Shown here in pieces: positions 46,738 through 55,301 of a stretch of 64,000 nt of DNA. The notes under the pieces are model-generated. The model had not been told where the DNA came from, searched no databases, and was given only the letters and a program-made list of their open reading frames with translations. Positions within the stretch are counted from its first letter, which is position 1. The number at the start of each line of letters is the position of its first letter. A program made the position numbers and the translations under genes. Source of the stretch: Trebonia sp963737285 (GTDB lineage: Bacteria; Actinomycetota; Actinomycetes; Streptosporangiales; Streptosporangiaceae); the NCBI GenBank assembly GCA_963737285.1, contig CAVTRT010000003.1:806001-870000 (forward strand), read 5' to 3'.

Positions 46738-48306
46738 ATGGCTGAGGTCAGCACCATCGCGGCGACCACCGGCTCATGGCAGGCACATCAGTACGTGATC
46801 ATTGGCGCTGGCCCGGCCGGACTCCAGCTGAGCTATTTTCTGCAGCAGGCGGGGGCCGACTACGTGACGCTGGAACGGGAGGCCGCGTCGGCGCATTTCT
46901 TCCGCCGATATCCCCGTCATCGCCGGTTGATCTCCCTCAATAAGGTGCACACGATGAGCACCGACCCTGAGATCCGGCTCCGCTGGGACTGGAACTCTCT
47001 GCTGAACGACTCGCCCGAGCTACTATTTCCTAATTTCAGTGACGATTACTTCCCGCAAGCAGATGACCTGGTGCACTATCTTTCGGAGTTCCAGCGGCTA
47101 CACCGCCTCGCGGTGCGCTACGACACGGTTGTGGAGCGGATCGAGCGGATCGAGGACGGGTTCCTCGTACGCACGTCCGAGGGCACCTTGCGCTGCCGGT
47201 GCGTCATCGTGGCAACCGGCTGGGGAAAGCCGAACGTGCCGCCGATCACCGGGATCGAGCACGCCGTCGGCTACGAGGAAATGGAGGTCGACCCGCTGGC
47301 CTACGCCGGCCAGCGGGTCCTCATCATCGGGAAGGGCAACTCGGCCTTCGAGACCGCGACGGCGCTTCTGGGGCAGGCGGCGATGGTGCACCTGGCCAGT
47401 CGCAGCCCGTTGCGCCTGGCGTGGAACACCAAGCACCCGGGCGACGTGCGCGGCCAGTATGCCGCGATCTTGGACAGTTACCAGTTCAAGACGCTGCATT
47501 CGGTGCTGGACTGCACAATCGACGAGATCCGCCCCGTCGGCGACCACTTCGAGGCGCACATCACCTATACGCACGCGGAGGGGGAGCGGGCGGTACTGGA
47601 ATACGAGTCGGTAATCAGATGCACCGGCTTCCGGATGGACACCACGGTCTTCGACCAGACATGCCTTCCTGAGATGACCAACGACGGGCGGATCCCGGCG
47701 CTGCGCCCGGACTGGCAGTCAGCCAATGTGGATGACCTCTATTTCGCCGGCACGATTGCCCAGGCCCGCGATTCCCGTCACGCGTCATCGCCATTCATCG
47801 ACGGGTTCCGCTACAACTTGCGTGCGCTCACCGTTTTGCTGCGTGAACGTTATGATGGGGTTCCGCTGGCGTATGACGTGACGATAGCGGACCCCGAGCT
47901 CCTGACGTCGCTCGTGCTGGACCGGGTGAACTGGAGCTCAGCGCTGTGGACCCAGTTCGAGTACCTGTGTGACGTGCTGGTGCTTGACGAGGTTACCGGC
48001 CAGGTCCGGCACTACTGCGACCTGCCCGAGGACTACGCGGTATCCCGCTTCCGTGACGCCCCGCACTACTACACGGTAGCGCTGCGCTGGGGCCGCGAGG
48101 ACTACGGGGATGTTTTCGCGATCGCTCGGCATCCAGTTCCGGACCGGGCCGCCGACAGCGCCTTCATCCATCCAGTCGTCCGGCGCTACCGCGGCACCGA
48201 GCTCATCGCCGAGCAGCACCTGCTTGAGGACCTACTCGCGCAGTGGCGCCGACCTGACCGGCACATCGACCCATTGAGGGCCTTCTTCGCGAGCGACCTC
48301 AAATAG
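46738..48306 (+). CDS. FOXRED2-like FAD-dependent monooxygenase/oxidoreductase
   Basis: This flavoprotein has 522 residues. CAGGAGG lies 6 bases before the ATG. The FAD-binding GxGxxG is VIIGAGPAGLQLSY at about residue 20. The segment RYPRHRRLISLNKVHT is the characteristic block of FOXRED2-type proteins. The NAD(P)-binding loop is VLIIGKGNSAFETA. A final strand IRCTGFRMDTTVFD and an unusual C-terminal domain of about 140 residues follow. It probably oxidises a small molecule or thiol. It starts 59 bases after the truncated LAL gene. Confidence 0.82.
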   Translation: MAEVSTIAATTGSWQAHQYVIIGAGPAGLQLSYFLQQAGADYVTLEREAASAHFFRRYPRHRRLISLNKVHTMSTDPEIRLRWDWNSLLNDSPELLFPNFSDDYFPQADDLVHYLSEFQRLHRLAVRYDTVVERIERIEDGFLVRTSEGTLRCRCVIVATGWGKPNVPPITGIEHAVGYEEMEVDPLAYAGQRVLIIGKGNSAFETATALLGQAAMVHLASRSPLRLAWNTKHPGDVRGQYAAILDSYQFKTLHSVLDCTIDEIRPVGDHFEAHITYTHAEGERAVLEYESVIRCTGFRMDTTVFDQTCLPEMTNDGRIPALRPDWQSANVDDLYFAGTIAQARDSRHASSPFIDGFRYNLRALTVLLRERYDGVPLAYDVTIADPELLTSLVLDRVNWSSALWTQFEYLCDVLVLDEVTGQVRHYCDLPEDYAVSRFRDAPHYYTVALRWGREDYGDVFAIARHPVPDRAADSAFIHPVVRRYRGTELIAEQHLLEDLLAQWRRPDRHIDPLRAFFASDLK

Positions 48307-48322
48307 CCACGCCGAGCGGACG

Positions 48323-48985
48323 TCAGCACGCGACCATCACGTCAGCGAGCGTCTTACGGGCCAGGTCGGGTACCACGGCGCCGCTGGCCGGGTACCCGAC
48401 CGGCATCACCAGGTACGGGCGTTCCTCTGCGGGCCGTCCGCATACTTCGTTGAGGAAGCGCATCGGGCTGGGCGTGTGAGTCAGCGTCGCCAGGCCAGCG
48501 TGGTGCAGCGCCGCTATCAGCAGCCCGACTGCGATGCCCACCGATTCCTTGACGTAGTACGGCCGAGGGCTATTCGGTCCCTGGTGCACCTCAAACACCA
48601 CGATCACCACGGGGGCGATCTCAAGAAACGGCTTATGCCAGTCGGTGCCGATCGGCGCGAGGGCGCTGAGCCAGTCTTCCGTGGCGCGATGGTCATAAAA
48701 CTCCCGCTCCTCGGCCTCGGCGGCCTCCCGCAAACGTCGCTTGCGCTCTGGGCTGGTCACCACGACGAACCGCCATGGCTGTACGTTGGCCCCGCTCGGT
48801 GCGCTCGCGGCCGCCCGGATGGCCGCTTCTATCACTTGTTCCGGCACGGGGTCAGGCGAGAACTCCCGCACCGACCGGCGCACCGACATCCGGTCGGCGA
48901 ACGCGCTCGCGGCACGGACCATGTCGGCCGACGTCATACGGGTGTGATTGAGGGGCCGCATCGGGTGCTGAACGATTTCGGGCAA
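48323..48985 (-). CDS. Nitroreductase-family protein, iodotyrosine-deiodinase-like
   Basis: The product has 220 residues. FMN-binding motifs are visible: MSVRRSVREFSPDPVP, SAPSGANVQPWRFVVV and the C-terminal ESVGIAVGLLIAALHHAGLA. The order and the THTPSPMRFLNE segment resemble the deiodinase/BluB branch rather than classical oxygen-insensitive nitroreductases. It is a single-domain enzyme of normal length. It converges with the flavoprotein gene. Confidence 0.87.
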   Translation of the reverse strand: MPEIVQHPMRPLNHTRMTSADMVRAASAFADRMSVRRSVREFSPDPVPEQVIEAAIRAAASAPSGANVQPWRFVVVTSPERKRRLREAAEAEEREFYDHRATEDWLSALAPIGTDWHKPFLEIAPVVIVVFEVHQGPNSPRPYYVKESVGIAVGLLIAALHHAGLATLTHTPSPMRFLNEVCGRPAEERPYLVMPVGYPASGAVVPDLARKTLADVMVAC

Positions 48986-49065
48986 TGGGATGCCTCCTGC
49001 CAGTGCGTCGTCTCATCCTAGAATCGCTGGCAGCCGAGGTCGGCGCATATTTCGTCGTGCTCCGC

Positions 49066-50247
49066 TTATCGCGAAGCACCCCCGATTCCTGGCGTGCCCA
49101 CGGGAGCGGGATCTGATGGCCGCCGTGGCGCGCTGCGCGCGATGAGGTGGTCTACAACGTCGGTGAGCCTTCCCTGCCGCGCGGCGACCCGGCGTTGCCG
49201 CGCGGCCCCGCTCCCGTCCCCGAGGAGCTTGCGCAGCCAGCCGGCGACGAGATCGAGGTCGCCATGCTCCTCCAGTGCCGGTCGCACGGTCTGGAGAAGC
49301 CCTCTGGCCAGTTCCGCGGCGGGTACCGGCCGTCCGGTGTACACATCGATGCCGTCACCGTCCAGCCCATCGCGGGCCGCCCGCCAGTAGGCGAGCCGCA
49401 GCAGCTCACCCGGGATGACTGGCCCCGGATCACCACGGTCCACCGCAACAGTGACAGTCGCTACCAGGGCGCGGACCAAGGCCGCGAGTAGCGCTGATTC
49501 CTGCGCGGTCATCGGCACGTCGGCCGCCCGGATCTCCAGCGTCGGGTAACGCGCTGAGGGCCGCGTGTCCCAGAAGATCGTGCCCTTGTCGACCAGCCCG
49601 CCGGCCTCTAGCAGGACCCCGACGAGCTCGTCATAATGCGCGGCAGAGGTCAGGTAAGGGGGCGGGCCGGCCACTGGCCAGCGGCCCCAGGTGATGGTAC
49701 GCCAGCTGGCGTACCCGGTGTCCCGCTCGGCCCAGTACGGGGAGTTGGCGGCAAGCGCGATGATCGTCGGCAAGTGCGGCCGCAGGTGGTTGCTGACCAG
49801 CACCGCCCGCTCCCGATCCGGCACCTCCACGTGCACGTGCACTGCACAGACGGCCAGGTCGTCGTGCAGTCCTCGGAAGGTCGCCGTCCCGCGATCCTGG
49901 CGGGGTCCTTCCGTCATCGGTGGCGGCACCACATCCCCTAGTACCGGCGTACCGCTGGCCACGATCGCCAGCCCTTCGGCCTCAGCCGCTGCGCCCAGCA
50001 CCTCGCGTGCCCCGATCAGCTGGCCAAGCAGCTCCCCGACGCTGCGACAGGGCAGCGTCCTGGTCTCCAGCTGCAGCTTGGTGACCTCACCGGATACCCG
50101 GGCGCCGAGTATGGTCTTGGCGCGGTTCACTACAGCTTCCGCCTGCGGGACCGCGGCCCTGGTCACCGGGTCGACGACCAGGAACTCCTCCTCCACTCCG
50201 AACAGGGGACCCGCCCCGGCCGGGGACAGGCCGTCCTCGATGCTCAT
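49066..50247 (-). CDS. YbdK-type carboxylate-amine (glutamate-cysteine) ligase
   Basis: The product has 393 residues. The fold is that of the GCS2 family: LFGVEEEFLVVDP, KLQLETRTLPCRSVGELLGQ, CAVHVHVEVPDRERAVLVSN, GYASWRTITWGRWPVAGPPP and IFWDTRPSARYPTLEIRAAD. Such enzymes make gamma-glutamyl amides and have weak glutamate-cysteine ligase activity. All conserved segments are present. It stands alone. Confidence 0.93.
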   Translation of the reverse strand: MSIEDGLSPAGAGPLFGVEEEFLVVDPVTRAAVPQAEAVVNRAKTILGARVSGEVTKLQLETRTLPCRSVGELLGQLIGAREVLGAAAEAEGLAIVASGTPVLGDVVPPPMTEGPRQDRGTATFRGLHDDLAVCAVHVHVEVPDRERAVLVSNHLRPHLPTIIALAANSPYWAERDTGYASWRTITWGRWPVAGPPPYLTSAAHYDELVGVLLEAGGLVDKGTIFWDTRPSARYPTLEIRAADVPMTAQESALLAALVRALVATVTVAVDRGDPGPVIPGELLRLAYWRAARDGLDGDGIDVYTGRPVPAAELARGLLQTVRPALEEHGDLDLVAGWLRKLLGDGSGAARQRRVAARQGRLTDVVDHLIARSAPRRPSDPAPVGTPGIGGASR

Positions 50248-50459
50248 GCCGATGCCGCCTCACACTGGCTTCCGACGGCCGTGGGGGTTGACGGCCTAGG
50301 TCACACAGTAGCCGTCACGGCAAAAGGCAGCACCAAAAGCCTCGACCATCGATGGGCGACTATCTAGGCCTGAGCCAGAGCAACATGGAGGTTGTCCCGT
50401 TGCTGTCTTGCGCCTATGGTGTGTATCGTGAAATTTCTCCCACACGTGAATGAGGAGTC

Positions 50460-51020
50460 ATGCCGCATATCACGCTGAACTCTGATGAGCCAGGAATACG
50501 TGGCCTGTTCCGTTTCCGGCCGGAGACTGCTCGCCCGCTAAACGAGCTGGTCGAAGTCCTGCTGCGCGGGCCCGGCAGCCTGACCCCTGGTGAGCGTGAG
50601 CTGATTGCCGCCCACGTGTCGGCGCTGAACAACTGCAAGTACTGCTGTTCTTCGCACTCGGCCTATGCCGCGGCACAATTGCCCGGCGGCATGGCGCTTG
50701 TGGAGGAAGTGCGTGCCGACGTCGCCAGCGCGCCGGTCTCAGCCAAGCTAAAGGCCCTTCTGGGGATCGCTTCCGCCGTACAGCAAGGCGGGCTGAAGGT
50801 CTCAGAAGAAGACGTGGCCGCGGCCCGCGCGGAGGGAGCCACGGACCTGGAGATCCACGACACGGTGCTGATCGCGGCGGCCTTCTGCATGTTCAACCGG
50901 TACGTCGACGGACTGGCCACTGTCGCCCCTGACGACCCCGCCAGTTATGACGTGCGGGCGCAGCGGATCGTGGCGGGCGGTTACCTGGCGCTGCTGGCCG
51001 AGTCGCAGGCTCAAGGCTGA
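50460..51020 (+). CDS. AhpD-like/carboxymuconolactone decarboxylase-family protein
   Basis: The 186-residue product contains the redox motif LNNCKYCCSSHSAYA, the CxxC...H signature of AhpD-like peroxidase-related enzymes. It is preceded by LTPGERELIAAHVS and followed by the helical bundle (LLGIASAVQQGGLKVSEEDV, HDTVLIAAAFCMFNRYVDGL). It probably reduces peroxides or disulfides. No partner gene (ahpC) is next to it. Confidence 0.87.
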   Translation: MPHITLNSDEPGIRGLFRFRPETARPLNELVEVLLRGPGSLTPGERELIAAHVSALNNCKYCCSSHSAYAAAQLPGGMALVEEVRADVASAPVSAKLKALLGIASAVQQGGLKVSEEDVAAARAEGATDLEIHDTVLIAAAFCMFNRYVDGLATVAPDDPASYDVRAQRIVAGGYLALLAESQAQG

Positions 51021-51124
51021 CGAGACCGTATGCCCACGGCGTACGGTCGCTGATGCCCCTGGCAGCCTGCAGAGGTCATCGGCGGGTGAGGTGCCGCGGC
51101 CCGTTCGGGATGCGAGGCCTTGAG

Positions 51125-51691
51125 TTATCCGGCAGCGGCGATCTCCCGGAGCTGCGCTAGGGCATCCCTGGCGATCTGCTGGAACGGCGCCTGGTCCGGG
51201 TCGTTGACCCATTGCTCGAAAGCGACGTGCATGATGGTCGTGCCCGTCCAGGCGGCAAGGGTGGCGGCGCTGTCGCCGAGTCCCCGTGCGCGCAGTGCCC
51301 GTGCCATGGCGGCGGCCAGTGACGCGGCCTTGATCAGCTCCCGCTCGCGCAGCTCATGGCTGGAGGCGATAATGCGGTGCCGCGGGCCGGCGAACTCACG
51401 GGCCTCTTCGAACCGGGCGGCGGCGGCGTCCAGCGCCGCGCCGATCATGCCCAGAGCCGTGGCTGACGCGGGGGCGGCCTCAACGGCGGCCACCATCTGC
51501 TGCTCTAGTAGCTCCGAGCCCCAGAACAGCACCTCGCGCTTGTCGGTGAAGTACCGGAAGAACGTTCGCTTCGTCAGCCCCGCGCGCTCGGCGATCTCCG
51601 CGACGGTCGTCTGCTCGTACCCGCGCTCGCCGTACAGGGCCAGGGCTGCGGCCTGCAGTCGCGCTCGCGCGTCCGGCTGCCATCTGCCCAT
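51125..51691 (-). CDS. TetR-family transcriptional regulator
   Basis: The product has 188 residues. The N-terminal HTH is RLQAAALALYGERGYEQTTV with AEIAERAGLTKRTFFRYFTD. The C-terminal region suits the usual TetR ligand domain. It is divergent from an SDR/epimerase gene, and two 17-bp operator copies lie between the two. The role is probably autorepression and control of the SDR gene. Confidence 0.9.
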   Translation of the reverse strand: MGRWQPDARARLQAAALALYGERGYEQTTVAEIAERAGLTKRTFFRYFTDKREVLFWGSELLEQQMVAAVEAAPASATALGMIGAALDAAAARFEEAREFAGPRHRIIASSHELRERELIKAASLAAAMARALRARGLGDSAATLAAWTGTTIMHVAFEQWVNDPDQAPFQQIARDALAQLREIAAAG

Positions 51692-51707
51692 GCGGCAAGA
51701 CTAGCGG

Positions 51708-51756
51708 ATGTCACTTGGTGACATGGGCGTGCTATAGTGATGGCACCAGGTGACAT
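51708..51756. promoter_or_regulatory. Tandem TetR-type operators overlapping a promoter
   Basis: ATGTCAC-TTG-GTGACAT at 51708-51724 is a perfect 7-3-7 palindrome. ATGGCAC-CAG-GTGACAT at 51740-51756 is the same site with one mismatch. They are 32 bases apart, on the same helix face. Between them, TATAGT at 51733-51738 may be a -10 box. The SDR start is at 51779, so repression of that promoter is plausible. Confidence 0.7.
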
Positions 51757-51778
51757 CATTTGATCCAGGAGGGTTTCC

Positions 51779-52691
51779 ATGCGTGTTTTCGTGACTGGCG
51801 CGTCCGGGCACATCGGCTCGGCGGTCGTGCCCGAGCTGCTGCAGGCGGGGCATCAGGTCGTGGGGCTGGCGCGCTCGGACAGCTCGGCCGAGGCGCTCGC
51901 GGCCGCTGGCGCCGAGGTCCGGCGCGGTGACCTGGACGATCTCGACGGGCTGCGCGAGGCCGCCGGGGCAGCCGACGGCGTCATCCACCTCGCCTTTAAG
52001 CACGACCTGATGGGGGCCGGCGACTACGCCGGCGCGGTCGCCGCCGACCTCGCCGCCATCAAGGCGCTCGCCTCGGCGCTCGAAGGGACGGGAAAGCCGT
52101 TCGTTATCACCTCCGGCACGCTCATGCTTCCCTTCGGGGGCATTACCGGACGGCCGGGCACCGAGGCCGATTCCGCTTCTAGCGGCCCGCGGGTCGACGC
52201 GGAGAACTTCGCGATCGGGCTCGCCGGGCACGGCGTGCGGTCATCGGTCGTCCGGCTGCCCCCGATCGTGCACAGCTCGCTCGACCACCACGGCTTCGCG
52301 CACATCCTGATCGGCATCGCCCGGCAGGCCGGCGTGTCGGGGTACGTGGAGGACGGGGCCAACCGGTGGCCCTCGGTCCATACGCTCGACGCTGCTCGGG
52401 TGTACCGGCTGGCCCTGGAGGGCGCCGCGGCCGGGACCCGGCTGCACGCGGTCGCCGACGAGGGCATCCCCTTCCGCGACATCGCCGCCGCCATCGGCCG
52501 CGGCGCCGGCGTGCCTGTGGCCAGCATCTCAGCAGCCGACGCTGGCGAACGCTTCGCCTTCCTCGGCGCGGTCGTGGGGGTGGACAACCCGGTCTCCAGC
52601 GAGGTGACGCGCAAGGTGCTCGGCTGGGAGCCGGCGCACCCGGGGCTGCATCGAGGACATGGAGCAGGGGCACTACTTCGGGCAGGGCTGA
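51779..52691 (+). CDS. SDR-family NAD(P)-dependent epimerase/reductase, frameshifted near the end
   Basis: This extended SDR has a rebuilt length of about 303 residues. The Rossmann motif is FVTGASGHIGSAVVPELL, then DGVIHLAFKH and EGTGKPFVITSGTLMLPF. The classical YxxxK motif is not obvious. Near 52649 an extra base moves the frame; the natural end is GL-IEDMEQGHYFGQG at 52691, while the unshifted frame would run on to 52831. GGAGGG lies 6 bases before the start. It is controlled from a divergent promoter with TetR operators. Confidence 0.85.
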
Positions 52692-52894
52692 GCGGATCCG
52701 GCACCAGGCCCAGGCCCGCGCCGATGCGGTGTCCCCCGCAACAGCCAGGGCGAGGAGGCCACCGATCCCTGGTGCCGGACCGCCACCCGATGGCCCCTCG
52801 ACTGGCTCCGCTGGCTGCTCGCGCCGCGTGAGCTCGCGAACGCGGCTACCACCTCATCTGGCGCCGCGCGCCCATGCCGCTGCCACGGCGATGG

Positions 52895-53527
52895 TCAGTT
52901 GTCGGGCAGGGCGTCGGCCGCCTCGGTGAGGAACTTGGCGCTTTCCTCGGCGGTCAGGGCCGCCTCCCGGATGCGCTCCCATATCCGCTCGTAGGGTGCT
53001 ATCTGGGCCTCGTCAGTCAAGATCACGTCAGAGGTCACGGTGTCGATCGCGACCACGCGCGGGTCCTTGGGATCCGGGTAGGTGTACAGGAAGAACCCGC
53101 TACGCGGGACCGCGAAGTCCCTGATCCGAGCCTGGGCATGCAGGACGCGGAGCGTGACGTTTGGCATCGCGCCCTCCATGACCTCGGCGAGGTACTGCAG
53201 TTGCCGTTTCACCACTCCAGTTGGAGCGAGGGGGCGCCGGACCGCATACTCGTCCACAATCAGTTCAAGCGATGGGCCACCAGGGCGGCGCAGGTTGCGC
53301 TGGCGGCCCGCGCGCCCGGCCAGGACCCCGTCGATGGTCCCAGATAGTGGCTCGATCGCTGCGTTGGCGATGCACATGGACCGTGTATAGTCCGGGATCT
53401 GCATCAGCCCGGGCAGTGCCGTCTGATGGTACTCGCGGATGGTCGCCGCACCGGACTCCAGATTGGCATGCCGACCCATCCTTCTCATCTGTCTCACCTG
53501 CCCGGAGTCGGACGCTCGCCGGGCCAC
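52895..53527 (-). CDS. DUF5753-domain protein without its HTH
   Basis: The 210-residue product matches the C-terminal DUF5753 domain of Scr1/XRE-type regulators (ATIREYHQTALPGLMQIPDY, DEYAVRRPLAPTGVVKRQLQ, DFAVPRSGFFLYTYPDPKDP). The usual 80-residue N-terminal XRE HTH is missing; the start is MARRASDSGQVRQMRR, and tandem repeats lie upstream. It is either a truncated gene or a stand-alone ligand domain. The 61-kb regulator keeps both parts and serves as the comparison. Confidence 0.75.
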   Translation of the reverse strand: MARRASDSGQVRQMRRMGRHANLESGAATIREYHQTALPGLMQIPDYTRSMCIANAAIEPLSGTIDGVLAGRAGRQRNLRRPGGPSLELIVDEYAVRRPLAPTGVVKRQLQYLAEVMEGAMPNVTLRVLHAQARIRDFAVPRSGFFLYTYPDPKDPRVVAIDTVTSDVILTDEAQIAPYERIWERIREAALTAEESAKFLTEAADALPDN

Positions 53528-53889
53528 GCCAAGCCTAGCCCCCGTGCTGGGTCTCGAGCACCCTCGTTTTTCCGTGCACGGCCCTCATCCGGTGCACGGC
53601 GCGGATCCGGTTCATGGCCCTGATCCGGTTCATGGTGCGGATTCGATGTACGGCCCTGATCCTGGGGCACGAGATGATCCGGATGAACGGCGCCAGTCGC
53701 AGGAACACCAGCGATGCGAGGAAGCAGCGCGGGACGAGGAAATTACAGGCCATTCGTCTGGGCTCGGTTATCTGGCAGTGCGTGCATTCTTTGCAAAATT
53801 GCCGCGCAAATTTCCCGAGTGCGCTTGCCGTGATTATTCCGGGCTGGCTACGTTGGTCGGCAATTCCCGTTCACGAAAAGGGCGCACTG
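53528..53889. other. Intergenic region with 18-bp tandem repeats and a regulator-like motif
   Basis: About five copies of an 18-bp unit (core GATCCGGTTCATGG) occupy 53572-53663. A plus-strand frame of 205 codons crosses it and then overlaps the ATPase gene out of frame, so I do not regard it as a gene. At about 53790-53815 TTTGCAAAATTGC and GCGCAAATTTC lie upstream of the ATPase start. Confidence 0.45.
53572..53663. repeat. 18-bp tandem repeat, about five copies
   Basis: Units of 18 bases start at about 53586, 53604, 53622 and 53640, with partial copies at each end. They alternate between ...CATGGCCCT and ...CATGGTGCG endings. The period is a multiple of three, so all frames stay open. It lies just upstream of the HTH-less DUF5753 gene on the minus strand. 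Confidence 0.7.
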
Positions 53890-54387
53890 ATGGAAAGCAG
53901 GGGTGCCGCACTGATGACCAGGGCCACGCAGGCTTCGGGCTGGCCGTTGTTCGCTGGCCTTGGGCCGCTGGGAGCATTGGGGACGGTACCACGGCTGGCG
54001 CGGTCGTTCTGCCAAATGGTGGTGAATGGGTGGGATCTGGCCGAGCTGGCCGATGATTGTGAATTGGTCGCCAGTGAGCTTACTGGCAATGTCGTACGGG
54101 CGGCGACCGGGCGAGATGGCAATCCCGGTTACGACGAGTGCGGTCGGCTGCCGGTGTTGTGGCTTCGGCTGCTGTCGGACCGCGCACGGGTGCGCCTCGA
54201 GGTCTGGGACACCGTCCCACTGGAGCGCGGCGTGCCACTGCTTCGCCACGCCGCCGATGACGACGAGTCCGGGCGCGGCCTAGACCTGGTTGACGCGATC
54301 AGCGACGACTGGGGCTGGGACCACCTGCCCGCCCATTCCGCGAAGTGCGTCTGGGCGCTTCTTCCCGCCATCAGGACTCTTCCGTGA
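53890..54387 (+). CDS. RsbW-like ATP-binding protein
   Basis: The product has 165 residues. HATPase_c_2 motifs are N box CELVASELTGNVVRAATG, G1 box EVWDTVPLERGV and G2 box DDDESGRGLDLVDAISDDWG. The frame is open far upstream, but coding character begins at the ATG at 53890 (MESRGAALMTRATQASGWPL); the ATG at 53914 is an alternative. It is a single domain like the anti-sigma-like ATPases that sit next to DUF397/XRE genes. The stop overlaps the GTG of a CxC mini-protein gene. Confidence 0.82.
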   Translation: MESRGAALMTRATQASGWPLFAGLGPLGALGTVPRLARSFCQMVVNGWDLAELADDCELVASELTGNVVRAATGRDGNPGYDECGRLPVLWLRLLSDRARVRLEVWDTVPLERGVPLLRHAADDDESGRGLDLVDAISDDWGWDHLPAHSAKCVWALLPAIRTLP

Positions 54388-54641
54388 ACGACTACACCTG
54401 CGTGTGCGGCCACGAGGCCATCTGCGGCGAGGACCTGGCCGACCACGTCGGGGACATGATGATCCCCGACGACGACACCGCGACGGACGGCGTCCGGCAC
54501 GCGGAGGCAGCGGGCCAGCCCGGGCACCAGTGCCTATGCGGCTTCACGGCGCAGGCCGGGGCGGCTCTCGACGAGCACCTGCTGGCCGCCTTCACGGCTG
54601 CCGGCGCGGTCGGCCGAGACGGGCGCGGGCACGGAGGATGA
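54384..54641 (+). CDS. Small protein with two CxCG...H zinc-finger-like motifs
   Basis: The 85-residue protein starts at a GTG that overlaps the ATPase stop (GTGA). Two similar halves are visible: TCVCGHEAICGEDLADHVGD and QCLCGFTAQAGAALDEHLLA. Each has Cys-x-Cys-Gly and a downstream His in a helix, so each could bind zinc. No family recognised. The overlap suggests it works with the ATP-binding protein. Confidence 0.6.
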   Translation: MNDYTCVCGHEAICGEDLADHVGDMMIPDDDTATDGVRHAEAAGQPGHQCLCGFTAQAGAALDEHLLAAFTAAGAVGRDGRGHGG

Positions 54642-54699
54642 CTTTCCGGACGGGGCGGTTCACGCGCCAGCTCGGAGAGCCGTTTTCGCCACTGGGCAG

Positions 54700-55074
54700 G
54701 CTCATGTCGTAGTCGCCGCTGAATCGATGCGCGTACTCGATCGCAAGCTGCGTCTTGCCGACGCCGCCCATGCCGTGCAACGCCTGGACCGCTGCCCGGT
54801 TACCCGACAGCAGCGCTAAACGAATGGCGGTGAGCTGTTCTTCGCGGCCGGTGAAGGAAGGGTTTCGGGCCGGGACGTTGCCCCAGGCACGCAACGGCGG
54901 GGGAGTCCAAGGCGCCGGGGCCTGGTGGACGTGGACGTCGTGGCCAGCAGCGTAGACGTCGCGCCCCGTGTTCGCGTCCTGCCGTACGTCGGGACGCCCG
55001 CCTTCATCCCCCGGCCATGCCGCTCCTTTGGCGTGTTTTGCCGCTGGGTCCAGTATCGCGGACGAAGCGGGCAC
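54700..55074 (-). pseudogene. N-terminal fragment of a STAND/NB-ARC NTPase
   Basis: The frame reads GRDVYAAGHDVHVHQAP, then NPSFTGREEQLTAIRLALLS and the Walker A ALHGMGGVGKTQLAIEYAHR. After HRFSGDYDM the homology ends and about 30 unrelated codons run to a stop near 54592. Such proteins normally continue through the NB-ARC domain into TPRs. This is a 3' truncation, with about 110 codons of the original left. Confidence 0.65.
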
Positions 55075-55301
55075 TGGGGCGTTATCAGCGCCGACTCAGT
55101 TAGGTGTTGGGGACGGTGGGCTGGCGGTTGCGAGGGGGCGCGACCGTTCTGGAAATGGACAGGTTGGGTCGGCGAAGAGGCAAAGGCCCGGCGCGTCTTG
55201 GGAATGGTTCGGAAGGCTGGTCCGTCCGCTGGGCGTGCTTTCGGGCGCGCAGCCGCAGCGATTGCCAGGCGGTGCCGGGAACGGCCCATTATGGTACTTG
55301 G

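Noticed and set aside
53439..54056. 205-codon plus-strand frame over the 18-bp repeats
   Set aside because: It overlaps the ATPase gene out of frame and stays open mainly because the repeat period is divisible by three.
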